Shown: piece by piece, positions 21,292 through 32,595 of the stretch
Layout: each line of letters starts with the position of its first letter
How positions within the stretch are numbered: position 1 is the first letter of the stretch
Source of the DNA: Pseudophaeomoniella oleicola
Taxonomy: Eukaryota; Ascomycota; Eurotiomycetes; Phaeomoniellales; Phaeomoniellaceae
DNA: 59,603 nucleotides
Assembly: GCA_003868215.1 (NCBI GenBank)
Contig: QWDQ01000090.1
Span: forward strand, 1-59,603
Direction of reading: 5' to 3'
The notes under the pieces: model-generated
The model's database searches: none
Told to the model about the DNA's origin: nothing
Seen by the model: the letters and a program-made list of their open reading frames with translations, nothing else
Program-made: the position numbers and the translations under genes

Positions 21292-23004
21292 ATGGCTGAA
21301 AACGTGCCAGTACCAGTGATCATCGGCGTGGCAGACATCACCAATAGGTCGAAACGAATAGAAGATGCGTTAGAGCCATTGGAGCTCATGCTACGGGCAT
21401 TTCATGCTGCTATCGAGGATACCGGCATAGCGGCAACGTCTGCTTCAAAGCTACGGTCACAAGTGGACAGCATCGACGTCGTTCCAACTTGGACCTGGCC
21501 TTATGCAGATCTACCTGGTCTTATTGCAGAAAGGCTAGGCGTCCATCCCTCCCATGGGTTCTACAGTAAACATGGCGGTAATCAACCAGCAAAACTAGTT
21601 GACGAAGCTGCGAGACGGATCTCCCAAGGCAAATGCAAGGTGGCCTTGATCACCGGCGGAGAGGCTCTTGCGTCTCTGAATGAGTGTGTGAAAGCAAAGA
21701 AGCTACCTCCTCCAGGTTGGACGAAGCCTGTCGAGAACGTCGAGTCTGTCCTGTCACCGACTACAGAGCCACTCTGTGACGATGTTGAGGCCACCTATAA
21801 GATCGGTGCACCCATCCACGTCTATCCCCTCTACGAGAACGCATTACGAGCTCATCGAAAGCAAACAGCCTATGACAACAACAACGAGTCTGCTATTCTA
21901 TATGCTGACTTTGCTAAGATAGCGGAGAAGAATCCATATGCCTGGAATTATGGTCGAACAGCGGACACGGCCCAGACAATTGCTACAGTGTCGAAGAAGA
22001 ACAGAATGATTTGTTTCCCGTATCCTTTACTAATGAACGCATTCAACACCGTCAATCTTGCGGCTGCTGTGATTGTTACCTCTCAGAGCTACGCTGAAGA
22101 GCTTGGCGTACCGAAAGACAAGTGGATATATCCATTGGGCGGTGCCGGCACACAAGATAGTGATCGGTTCTACGAGCGGCCCAATTTCTATTCTAGTCCA
22201 GCGATCTCCCAATCCTTAGATGCTGGGCTCGCCGCATCTGGCTTGACGAAAGACCAGGTCGATCTTTTCGATATATATTCATGCTTCCCAATAGTCCCCA
22301 AGCTCGTCTGTCGATATCTAGACTTACCGATCCTGGATTCACCGAGGCCGATCACTCTCCTCGGGGGCTTGACTTCATTCGGCGGTGCCGGGAACAATTA
22401 CTCGATGCATGTCAGTACACGTCTGCTTGTTTCGATGGACCTATCTACTCCCATCGTACCTCCTCTTTCTAGCTGACATATAACGTCGTTAGTCCATCAC
22501 AGAAATGGTCCGTCAACTCCGCCAACGTAGAGGACAGAACGGTCTCGTCCTCGCCAACGGTGGCGTTCTGACTTATCAGCATGTCCTTTGTCTCTCGTCG
22601 CGACCCAGAAGATATGCCTCTGCATATCCTGGCCGAAATCCGCTACCGGAGGTGTTGACGGGCCTGGAGAGGCTTGACTTTGTTGCTCGGGCGGAAGGGG
22701 AGGCGCTGGTAGAGGTAATCTTGTACCTCTTGAGTTCTCAAAGCTCGTGTCGGTACTGACTGCTGAATGGCTACAGACGTATACCGTTGAGTATAGCCGT
22801 GATGGCTTTCCTACGTTGGGGCATGTGGTCGGTAAGCTGAAGAAGGGTGGCTCCCGCTTCATTGCGAATCACGGTGATCAAATTACTCTACAACTCCTCT
22901 GCAGCCGGACCGAAGAACCCATTGGAAAAACAGGGTATGTTAGAGCAGCTTCTGGGAAAATTGAGCAGAACATCTTCACCTTCACGAAGGAGGCGAGATT
23001 ATGA
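21292..23004 (+). CDS. Thiolase-like protein (type 1) with additional C-terminal domain
   Basis: A 522-residue protein of the acetyl-CoA acetyltransferase-like (TLP1) group. Exons are 21292-22410, 22493-22714 and 22777-23004. The 82-nt intron 22411-22492 (GTCAGT..GTTAG) and 62-nt intron 22715-22776 (GTAATC..TACAG) are both phase 0. The N-terminal thiolase half has VITG-like ALITGGEAL at 119-126, but residues 95-103 read GGNQPAKLV where thiolases carry the nucleophilic cysteine. The C-terminal half has DIYSCFPI and FGGAGNNYSMHS, where the His resembles the conserved thiolase His. The last ~75 residues (TYTVEYSRDG..) form the OB-like extra domain known from TLP1 proteins. It likely binds acyl-CoA; classical thiolysis or condensation is doubtful. 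Substrate and compartment are unknown; no C-terminal peroxisomal signal is seen. Confidence 0.85.
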
Positions 23005-23184
23005 GGGGATCCATGACAACGATGACAGTGAATTTTGTTTATTCAGTATACTGAATTATCTTTGGCGGACTGCTCAAAAGTCCTCCGGAAATAGCTCTAT
23101 GCTCTGCCATGTGCCATATGTTGTGTCATTAACCCATGATACCTTGAAATTGATTGATTGCCCACAAAAGTCCCGACATGGCGC

Positions 23185-23412
23185 CTAGTCGTTCTTTGCT
23201 ACCTTTTCTTCGGCAGCCTTTTGCAATGGATGCTCTGGGTTGCTGGACAGCACGGACTTCTTGTCCTGCTCACTCGTATCCTTGGCGTGGTTCTCGACAC
23301 TGGCTCCATCTGGAACGGCATCCGCCTTACCCGAAGCGGGTGGCTCGTTGAGCTGCGCCTTGGTCTGGCGGCTTGGGGATGGGGATTGACGACCTTCGTT
23401 TGGTGCAGACAT
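23185..23412 (-). CDS. Small conserved fungal protein, 75 residues
   Basis: Single-exon frame beginning MSAPNEGRQSPSPSRQT. It is hydrophilic and disordered, with the pattern GRQSP..SRQT.AQL..PPASGKA in the first half and SSNPEHPLQKAAEEK near the end. I recall the same two blocks in short orphan proteins across Pezizomycotina, which is the main reason to call it. No signal peptide, membrane span or cysteine. Start ATG at 23412, stop TAG at 23187-23185. It is tail-to-tail with the thiolase-like gene (180 bp between stops). The function is unknown. Confidence 0.75.
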   Translation of the reverse strand: MSAPNEGRQSPSPSRQTKAQLNEPPASGKADAVPDGASVENHAKDTSEQDKKSVLSSNPEHPLQKAAEEKVAKND

Positions 23413-24469
23413 GTTTGATGGTTTGTAGGAGGTGATGGAGCTGAGACTATGAGGTCCAAGAGTTAGCTATCTTGTTGAGACTGGATTCTGCAGATGGCAC
23501 ATGTCCATTGGCCAGGAGCTGGCTCAGGATTGAAACATAGGAACAGTGGCAAGACTCCCACTTGCTCTGCTGTGAGACATACCTGTGGTGTTATCGTTGT
23601 CCGGTGTGATTGATGAGACTTTACTCGATATGTGAAGACTTTTGAAGCAACTTTTGGTGAGATGGATTATGAAGAGAAAGAGTAGAAAGCGTTTTCAGAT
23701 ATACTGTTAATTACTATGAGTACGTACTACGTAGTAGCTGGTGCCGTTGCCCCACCATTGACGTATTGAAGACTATGACATAACGTGCCCTCTCGAGCTC
23801 TCCCCTCTCCTCTCCTTTCACTTCAAGGATCACCCCACCAAAACTAAGAGTGAAACCCATTCAACGCTATTTCGAATGCAACACTGACATTTCGATATCG
23901 ATATCTTTAGTATCTTTAGTATCTTTATCATCGTCTCGCTGTAATGACCGAGCGAAGTGGTTGGGATATCCAACTTACTAACACGATGATACCAATAGCA
24001 AAGTCCTCGCTTACTGTACTCTGTGCGACCCTAGGAATACTGAAAAAGACCACACACCTCGAGTAGCATTGTTACGACGATATGTCGGCGTTCATGAAGT
24101 TTTGAAAATATTTCATCCTCATCAATCATGTTCCTCAAAGAGGCTCAAAGAGGGTGTCGAAGACCTCAAAGTGGTCAAGTTGAAATAATATTGTGTCCCT
24201 AAATGGTCCCTGGTCGTTCTTGCTCTGCTTGTATGCCATGGCGATGTCCTCTGTTTCCCTCAATTCTAGGCCCTTGATATGTATCTCCTTGAGGAAACGC
24301 ATTGGCCTTCATAAATATCGCAAAGCCATCCTTTCTTGTCCTATTCAGTATCATTTCCAGCTTTTACTATTCTGAACTCTTTCCTTTTCCTAAAATCTCA
24401 TTTCATAAGGCACATTCACTAGTTGAACTCTTCGCATCATCCCTATTGTTTCGTGGACGGCCGGATTTG
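23413..24469. other. Divergent intergenic region between the small protein and the 718-residue protein
   Basis: About 1.05 kb, AT-rich. It contains a TACTACGTAGTA palindromic motif at 23725-23736 and a short TATCTTTAG direct repeat near 23899-23925. An open frame reads in from 24302 but starts with TTG; it is treated as leader. No gene seen. Confidence 0.5.
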
Positions 24470-26626
24470 ATGGAATTCATGCAGACACATCTCATCGCCT
24501 TGTTCAGTGCACATCGGGACGACTCAGCAACAGACTCGCATGCTCAGGTTTCTCCATCGGAAGGACGGTCACCTGCTTCTGGCTCAGAAAAGAAATTCAC
24601 GAACGAGAACCCGAAGGCAAATCTGCTGAGTCCACCTTTATCAGATCCCGGTCGCGTCAATGAGCGCCCACCTTACAAGGCCTCGAAAGCTGACCGTACG
24701 AGCCTGTCTATGCTCGGCCATCGAGCCTCACGCAGGCGCAGGAAAATAACAAGCGCTTCTGTGGATGTTAACTCTATCGGCAGTATATCACCTCATCATG
24801 TTGCTCCCAGCCGCTCACTACCTGACCTCAATGTCATGCAATGGCTTGAGAGCTCGCCGGAAATGATCACGCTCAAGAAGCAAAATACTGAATCACAGAG
24901 CAAATATAGGTTGAAGCCAACATCTGCTTCCACTCAAGAGCAAGAGGGATTACCGAGGCGACCCCGGAGGTGGACAGTTCCATCAAAAGCTCGCCCATCA
25001 CGGCAGGTTTCTGGGATATCATCGCCAGAGACGTCAGGAGAACACGTCCCATCTATGACCAGGAGCAAAAAGCAACAACTAGGCACTTCGCTTGGCGTAG
25101 CTGAAGCTCGTATGAGAGGTACATCTTTGGCAGAGGATTTTGGAGACCGCTCGAGATCATATTATTCCCCCGATACACCTGCAATGATCACCCTTCGCAG
25201 AGCGACCAGGAAATATTCAATATATGTCTATATCACTGGACAACAAAGCAGACAGGATGCAGGTTCAAGCTTTTCTACGCAATCGGCCATCCCTCGACTA
25301 GCACCCAAAGAACCGCGGGTGGCAGAACGTCGTCCTTCAACTTATGACGTCTCCCGTGGATCAGTTACCCTGGAATGTGATAAGGCCCTCCCGTGCTGTG
25401 TACCTGCCGCAAGCCTTGCTTCCACGGAGGCCTCAGTGGAGCCTATTATCTTGGGTTCCGGTTGTTCAGATCCATCACAAGCCAGCCGAAGAAGTTCTAC
25501 AAGAGTCAGATCAGGTAAGAGTGTACACGAAATCATATGGGAAGACCATTGGCATTCGAGTGGTGGTAGCACTCCGTTAACGACAGTCACGTCAAATGGC
25601 ACCTGGCAGGGAGCCTCTCGAAGATGCTCTGTGGCTACAGAGAGGCTTCAGACACAACTAAAGATTTCTGATGAGCTTCGAGATAAATTCGCAGCAGAGA
25701 ATGCCGAATGGGCTACTACAGATCAGGCTGATGACTCAGAATCTCAAGGAAAGCTAGTGCACCAATTTCTCACCTGGAGATGGAGCGGGTTAGAGAGACA
25801 ACCGAGCAAATATCCCCAAACCAACAGTACCGAGAGCTTGACATGTCCCCAATCGGTACACCAAATTCTGATGACAGCAGAAGAGGACCTCACAGTGCAT
25901 GATGAACACATGGAATTTTTCCCACCGTTATGCAGTCCCAAGGATTCATCCTCTCGGTGTAACTCTACGTATTCCGCCATCAGTGAATTTCCCATACGGG
26001 ACCATCATCTAGCGCAGACAGCACCCTCTGTCCCTTTTCCAACCGCGCAGACTGTTGAACAAAACTCTCCAAATCAGGAGCGAACGCCAGCTACTAACAC
26101 AGAAGGGCCAACGCTGGCAAATGATCTTGACTGCTCACCTTCCCAGCGGTTACCAACAGCACGCCAACATACACGAAGCTTGATGGGATCATCTCTCGGT
26201 ATCAGCTCACATTTACGACGGAGATCAACACATGTCCAGGAAATGCCAACCCTCAAACGTGCTTATACGTCAAGGTCTGTTAAACAGTTTGAAGGTGATC
26301 GTAGCCGAATTCCAGAGCCTTTACGTCGTCACAGCATCAATTATCAGCACGATGATGTTAGGCCTTCCTCTGACCGTCGCCGGTCATCCGTACAAGAATT
26401 CATAGAAAGATTTGAGGCACAGTCAGAAGCTGCAAGAAGGTGGAGTGACTCTTCTTGTAGACAAGCACCACTAGGCATGGTTAGGATGTCCAGAGTCAAT
26501 ACACTGGGGGAAGTGGGAGAAGAAGAGCCGGTGGAATATCGCAGTTTGACGCCGAGCAATTATAATGCCACCCCTGAGACTAAGGATGGACCTGGCAATT
26601 GGGATACAGATGCCGATGGTGATTAA
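24470..26626 (+). CDS. Large disordered protein of unknown function
   Basis: A 718-residue single-exon frame, not recognised as any domain family. It is Ser/Arg/Pro-rich with many basophilic-kinase-like RRxS sites (RRRSSVQEF, LRRHSINY, SRRCSVATE) and SP sites. A short predicted helix near the end, EFIERFEAQSEAARRW, may be a binding motif. The opening MEFMQTHLIALFSAH is mildly hydrophobic. Start ATG at 24470 is the first in-frame ATG; the frame also runs open upstream from a TTG at 24302. The style (basic, phospho-rich, one conserved short helix) is common in signalling or polarity scaffolds of fungi, but this is inference only. Confidence 0.65.
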   Translation: MEFMQTHLIALFSAHRDDSATDSHAQVSPSEGRSPASGSEKKFTNENPKANLLSPPLSDPGRVNERPPYKASKADRTSLSMLGHRASRRRRKITSASVDVNSIGSISPHHVAPSRSLPDLNVMQWLESSPEMITLKKQNTESQSKYRLKPTSASTQEQEGLPRRPRRWTVPSKARPSRQVSGISSPETSGEHVPSMTRSKKQQLGTSLGVAEARMRGTSLAEDFGDRSRSYYSPDTPAMITLRRATRKYSIYVYITGQQSRQDAGSSFSTQSAIPRLAPKEPRVAERRPSTYDVSRGSVTLECDKALPCCVPAASLASTEASVEPIILGSGCSDPSQASRRSSTRVRSGKSVHEIIWEDHWHSSGGSTPLTTVTSNGTWQGASRRCSVATERLQTQLKISDELRDKFAAENAEWATTDQADDSESQGKLVHQFLTWRWSGLERQPSKYPQTNSTESLTCPQSVHQILMTAEEDLTVHDEHMEFFPPLCSPKDSSSRCNSTYSAISEFPIRDHHLAQTAPSVPFPTAQTVEQNSPNQERTPATNTEGPTLANDLDCSPSQRLPTARQHTRSLMGSSLGISSHLRRRSTHVQEMPTLKRAYTSRSVKQFEGDRSRIPEPLRRHSINYQHDDVRPSSDRRRSSVQEFIERFEAQSEAARRWSDSSCRQAPLGMVRMSRVNTLGEVGEEEPVEYRSLTPSNYNATPETKDGPGNWDTDADGD

Positions 26627-27338
26627 TGTAGAGGGTGGTGTGTACTATATTTGCTGGTGACTCTTGAAAGCAAGATCAATGATGTTCGTTTGGTGTATAA
26701 GATGACTTGGATCATCGCAGTCTGAAGAAGGCGTCCACTGTATTGGAAGATCGAAGTTGCCACAACTGGACCGGAGTAACGCAACAGGAGCATGGTATCG
26801 CTGAAGTGCAAATGTCGTACTTCGATCCAATGGGACGATATGAACTAGTGATAGAATTGAATGCGAACTATGGACCTATACGAAGTGGTGAGAATAGTAT
26901 ATTGACCCGAAGTCTTATCTTATACTAGCGGAAAGGACCGGACAAAGATCAAGAAGACTGACAACTTACCTTTCTACAATATATACCTAGTCATAAAGGC
27001 AATGTCCTGCATCAGTAGGTGAGTACGTGGTAGTTGCATCCGTTCCAATGACCGAGATCATAGCTATCTGAGGGTGTATCTAAGGTATGCAGACAAATCA
27101 ATGGGATCGCTATATGCTTGGATACGTTCGCGTACCACGTATGTGCGTAAGCACTATGCGGTCCCTGATATCGGGCATTATGCATACGTCAACCACTTGC
27201 CATCTATCAATTCAGGCACCTATATTATATACCCTGAAATTCAGTGCAGCATGGATGGTCTGTCGCCATACTCCTCATATATGCGCTGATGAGAAATGAG
27301 TCTATAGTCGCTGCCTTACAGATCACAGCGCCTTCAAG
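26627..27338. other. Intergenic spacer upstream of the ABC transporter
   Basis: 712 bp. No gene, repeat or element is recognised. It presumably contains the ABC transporter promoter. Confidence 0.5.
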
Positions 27339-30300
27339 ATGAACTACACCAACGTGCTGTGGACGGAGCCAGCATGTTCTTTAGATAGCGATAAACACTT
27401 TTGGTCCTGTCGTCGACCATGCTTGCCGGTCCTTTGATTTTACTCTTCTCTTCGAACATGCGTTCTTCAGCCTTGTCCCCTCGCTGTTGCTCATATTGCT
27501 GTAACCGGTGCGGATATTCACCATCGTTCGCTACGATACCAAGATCTTGAGGTCGACAGTATACGTTTCGAAACTTGTGAGTACTGTGACTTTGACCGAA
27601 TTAATGTACGCTGATCATCTCAGCTCATTGCTTCCATCTATGCATGTCTTCAGCTTAGTCTGCTCGTTTGTTGGTCCTTGCCCTCCACTACACGCACAAT
27701 TATCTCGGTGCCAGCAGCAGCGCTGTCCTTGATCGCATCCATCTTTATTTGCTTGTTGTCACATTTTGAGCACCTCAAGTCCTTACACCCCTCTGTTTTG
27801 CTTAACGTCTATCTCTTTCTGTCTGCCCTGCTGGATGCTGTACAAGTGCGCACCTTATGGATGTATGACGGGCACGAAACGCTTGCTGGACTACATTCTG
27901 CAAGCCTCTCCGCAAAGATAACCCTCCTCGTCCTCGAGGCTATCGAGAAGGGCTCTTACTTGGGGCCTTCTTATCGGTGGGCGACGCCAGAAACTCTTAG
28001 CAGCATCTACAATAAAAGCGTCTTTTGGTGGCTTAATCGGCTCTTCAGGCTGGGTTACAAGAAGGCCATCGCATTTGAGGATCTCTATGATTTGGACCTC
28101 GACCTGCGTTCGGAAACCGTCGCAAACCAAATGAGGACGGCATGGGAGCAGAGTGAGCACCCTGGCATACTCATGGGAAATATAAACTAATGGACTGTAG
28201 CTGATAAGGGCTCCAAATACTCGCTCTTGAGAGCCGTTGTTGTTACGTTGAAGTGGCCATTACTGGCGCCTGCTATCCCTCGTCTCCTACTAATTGGCTT
28301 CAATTACTCCCAACCGTTCCTTGTCAACAGAGCGATTACTTTCGTCGGTGATTCTCAAAATGCTAATTATGAAGATGCCGGATATGGCTTGATTGCTGCT
28401 GGCGGGATAATTTATGTTGGCCTGGCTGTAATTTGCCCTAGATATGGGGCGCGCACGAGCTGACCGGCGGATAGGCCTTAGATGGACGATATAAGCATCT
28501 GATATATCGCAGCATGACTATGCTTCGTGGCACTTTGGTATCGCTGATTTATGAAAAATCCTTGGAACTGAAAGTCACCCGCATTGAGGAAGCTACCCCA
28601 GTATCGCCTATGAGTACCGATGTCGATTCTGTAGTCAGAAGTGTGGACAACATTCATGAAATCTGGGCCAGTACTATCGAAGTGGGTATCGGCATATATC
28701 TCTTGGAGAGGCAGGCCGGCATTGGATGCATCGTGCCCATTATCCTAGTTGTAGGCTCGACTATAGTCAACTCATTCTGGGTTGGCCCGGAAATGGGGAA
28801 GCGTTGTAAAGCTTGGAATGAAGCTATACAACGAAGGATTGCCTTGACATCTTCAGCCCTCCGTGGCGTGAAGACACTGAAGATGTCAGGTTTAGCAGTA
28901 CGACTCAAGTCACTACTTCAAAGCCAACGGTCACGGGAGATGGAATATTCAAGACCATTCAGGTGGATGATCATTTGGAACAACACAGTGGCTAGCTTAT
29001 CAGAAATTATCTCACCAGCCTTTGTCCTCATGGTTTATACACTGAACGCGAGACTTACCGGCAATCACCCTTTGACCGCCGCACAGGGGCTGACAATCCT
29101 GTCCTTGTTGAACCTTATGACAAATCCGCTCATCTACGTTCTCGTGAGCATTCCTGGATTGATGTCCAGTATAGCTTGCTTGGACCGGATTCAAAGGTAT
29201 CTCTTAGAGGGATCTCGGGAAGACGATAGATTGGTGGGATGCCATGTTGATAACTTTTCGTCTGAAGCTGGCCTGGAAATGCACAATCTTATGAATGAAG
29301 CGAAGGCTGGAGATGAGGTAATCATCCTCGACGATGTCGCCTTTGGCTTCGATCGCGAGACCGCCACAGTGGGTACATTGTCATCTCGTATCAAGGCAGG
29401 TTCTATCACAATGATAGTGGGGCCTATAGGTTCTGGAAAATCGAGTCTGTTGCTGGGCTTACTCGGAGAGATACCAAGTATCAAAGGCTTCGTTCGCATG
29501 ACCACGGCAAATATAGGATATTGCCAGCAATCCGCATGGCTCATGAACGGTACTTTGAGAGATATAATAACCGGACCCTTGCCTTTCGAAGCAGGATGGT
29601 ACTCACAGGTAACACATTCATGCGGCCTCGACTATGACATTGGTCAATTTCCTGAAGGAGATCAATCCCTCATAGGGAGTCGTGGCCTAACTCTGAGTGG
29701 AGGTCAACGTCAACGTCTAGCATTAGCACGAGCCGTGTATGCAAGGAAACCAATAGTGTTGCTAGACGACATATTCAGCGCTCTGGATGCAAGAACAGAA
29801 CATTTGGTTTTCGAGCAGCTTTTCTCTACGAATGGCCTCTTCCGAAGACAGAGGGTAACAGTAATTCTGGCCACGCACGCAGGTTCGTTAACGATCCGTC
29901 AATAGTGCAGCAATACTGACGGTAGGATAGTGCATCATTTACACGCAGCAGACCATGTCATCGCTTTGAACAAAGATGGGAAACTGGTTCAGCAAGGCTC
30001 CTTTCAAGATGTTATGAGTGTTGAAGGTTATATCAAGTCACTTTCCATCGAAGGTTCACGAAAATCTGTACAAGAAGTCGATGATGGACAGCAGAAGCCT
30101 GGAAGTCATTCTAACCCTCAGACACGAGGTATTCAAGCTGGAGATGTGAGTGACAGCATTCGTCGAATCGGTGATCGTTCGGTATACAACTATTACAGAA
30201 AACAGTTGGAATGGTCTCATCTGCTGCCTTTCATTTTTATGCAATTCATAGCCGTAGCGTTCAGGGCGATTCCGTGTAAGTTCAGCATTTTGGATTGTCC

Positions 30301-32106
30301 ATTCGGGGGCTGACCGATAGCAGCACTATGGGTCCAATGGTGGACAGCAGAGAATGGTAGACACGGCGACATGTATATGTCTGTCATGTTTGTCTTTGCC
30401 TTCGCCGCCGAGTGCTCCAACATTGCGGGTTTATGGTAAGTCACAGTTCATTCTGGTTCTCTGTCCAGCTCCGACCTGACTCGGATAGGTTAATCCTGTG
30501 CGATATGACTCCTCGTACCGGCAAACGACTTCACTGGATCTTGTTATCAACTATATTGGCCGCTCCCTTGGGATACTTCACGTCTACTGATGCTGGAGTT
30601 ATTCTCAACAGATTTAGCCAAGATATGACAATTGTCGATGGAAGCCTACCCGTGGCTTTGCTGCAATTTGTCAGCACCGTAGGAGTCATCCTATGGGATG
30701 TTGCACTTATATGTTATGGCTCATATTATCTGGTTGCTTTCATCCCTGTCATGGCTGCCACTGTATACGGCATCCAGAGAGTTTATCTGCGCACAAGCCG
30801 GCAGCTGCGACTTCTCGACCTCGAGATGAAATCTCCATTGTTCACACATTTCATCGAGACACTGGAGGGCCTGGTAACCATTCGAGCAGGTGTATGGCAA
30901 AATGACTTTTTTGAGTCGTTCATAAGCAAGCTGGATGCATCACAACGTCCATATTATCTTCTGTACTGCATCCAGCTTTGGCTTAGGGTGGGGTTAGGCC
31001 TATTGGTGGCAGGTGTTGCTGTCGTGCTACTCGCTTTTGCAACGCAATTCAACCATCAAACATCTGGCTCTGCCATAGGCATTGCCCTACTCAACCTCAT
31101 CAGTTTCAGTGAAAGTCTTACCGAAATTGTTCAGCACTGGACACAGATGGAAACTTCCATAGGCGCTATTGCCCGGCTGAGACAACTGGAAGCTGATGTA
31201 AGGCCTGAAGAAAGCGCATCAGCAGAAATCATATCGCCTCCCAAAACCTGGCCACAACAAGGCGCCATTGATTTCGTCGACGTCAGCGCTTCTTACAGTC
31301 TCTCCTCCCCTCTGGTAATCAACGAGACAAGTATTGGTATCAGACCTGGTGATAAAGTAGGCATCTGCGGCAGGACTGGTAGCGGCAAATCCACCTTAAT
31401 ATCCCTTCTATTTCGTCTTCTTCCCACATCAAGTGGCATTATCACGATTGACGATATCGACATCTCTAAGGTACCCCTAGAGACACTCCGTAAATCGATC
31501 ATCTCGATTCCCCAGGAACCCTTTCTACTATCTGGCACAATTCGGTTCAACGCTGCTCCCCATTCAGCATCTACCTCAACCGAAGCCGAACCCGAGTCGT
31601 CGACATTGCTCTCCACAAACGAGTTCCCACTTTCATCCACCCCACCAGCTCCGTCCGACTCAGCCATCATCTCCGCCTTAATACGTGTTGGCCTTTGGGA
31701 CGTCATTTCTCGCCGTGGACATACGCTCTCCAGCTCCATTTCATCGCTGAATCTTTCCCACGGTCAGAAACAACTCTTCTGTCTCGCCCGTGCCATTCTC
31801 ATAAGACACACCTCGAATATCCTCGTACTGGACGAAGCCACCAGTAGTGTCGACAAACATACTGACCAAATCATGAGAAAAGTGATTGCAGAAGAGTTCC
31901 CTCAGCATACCGTTCTCAGCGTCGCACACCGGTTGAGCAGCATCAGCGCGTGTGATACAGTCATTGTCATGGAGCAGGGACGAATCGTCGAGACAGGCAG
32001 TCCTGCCGAATTGACGAAGAAGGCTGGGGGGGAATGGAGGGCGCTTTGGGAGGTGCAGAATGGAAGTAGCAGCGACAGTGCTGATACTGAAGCTTCAGAG
32101 GCATAA
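27339..32106 (+). pseudogene. ABCC (MRP-type) transporter gene with two lesions in the first exon
   Basis: Full-length ABCC architecture: TMD0, TMD1, NBD1, TMD2, NBD2, about 1,490 codons. Exons: 27339-27576, 27624-28152, 28201-28427, 28475-29882, 29931-30275, 30321-30435 and 30489-32106, plus a possible extra intron in the first. Introns are 45-53 nt and phases agree from 27624 to the stop. NBD1 has [19 protein letters not shown] and [14 protein letters not shown]2 has GRTGSGKST, LNLSHGQKQ and LVLDEATSSVD, so both sites look usable (the first has Asp in place of the catalytic Glu, usual in ABCC). In exon 1 the family match CSLDSDKH..FGPVVDHACR is split by one extra T (TTTT at 27400-27403) and LLLILL..PVRIF is broken by TAA at 27500-27502. 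A product starting at ATG 27861 would keep TMD1 onward. It is a candidate recent pseudogene, a TMD0-less transporter or an assembly error. Confidence 0.8.
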
Positions 32107-32595
32107 GGAGGACAGGCGTGCGCACACAGATTGTAATTGCAGATTGTAATTGCATGACCACCCAGTACTCCTGTCACACCAAACAGCCTCGTTGACCAAC
32201 GATGTATATCACGAATATCGTCGATGCCTATGCCTCTAGAGATCCAGCACTTTCTTCGTCGACAACGTCCGAAAGAGACAGTACTATGGCCCTCGTCACT
32301 GAAACTTGAACCATCTTTGCTACAATCTTACATGAATGATATTGAAGAGTCTTCTCTCCTTTCGAGGTAGGTAGGTTCGTTCACTTTCGTTTCGTTCATT
32401 TGGTATCGTAATTCATACATAACCCCCCTTTCGGGGGGCACTCTCATCGTCATCATCATCATCATCATCATCGTCGCCGTCGTCGCCGTCGTCGGCATCG
32501 TTATCATAAAAAAAGAAAACCAAAAGACAAAAAAAAAGGACAACAACACTGAAACAAAACTAAAAACAACCAACGTCCTCCCCTCCTCCTCCCTC
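32107..32595. other. Convergent spacer with CAT/GTC triplet repeats
   Basis: 489 bp between convergent stops. A triplet microsatellite (CAT then GTC units) occupies about 32447-32500. A 105-codon minus-strand frame over it has homopolymer composition and is not supported as a gene. Confidence 0.6.

Noticed and set aside
28428-28513. Apparent frameshift in the ABC transporter after GLA
   Set aside because: A 47-nt GT..AG intron (28428-28474) with a CTGAC branch restores the family sequence, so it is ordinary splicing.
29883-29930. Apparent stop within NBD1 of the ABC transporter
   Set aside because: A 48-nt intron joins ATHA to VHHLHAADH as expected for the family.
1625-32106. A secondary-metabolite gene cluster (SDR, hydrolase, acetyltransferase, MFS, thiolase-like, ABC pump, Zn-cluster factor)
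   Set aside because: No polyketide, peptide, terpene or other core synthase is present, and the candidates are scattered among clear housekeeping genes such as HIS2 and MSP1.
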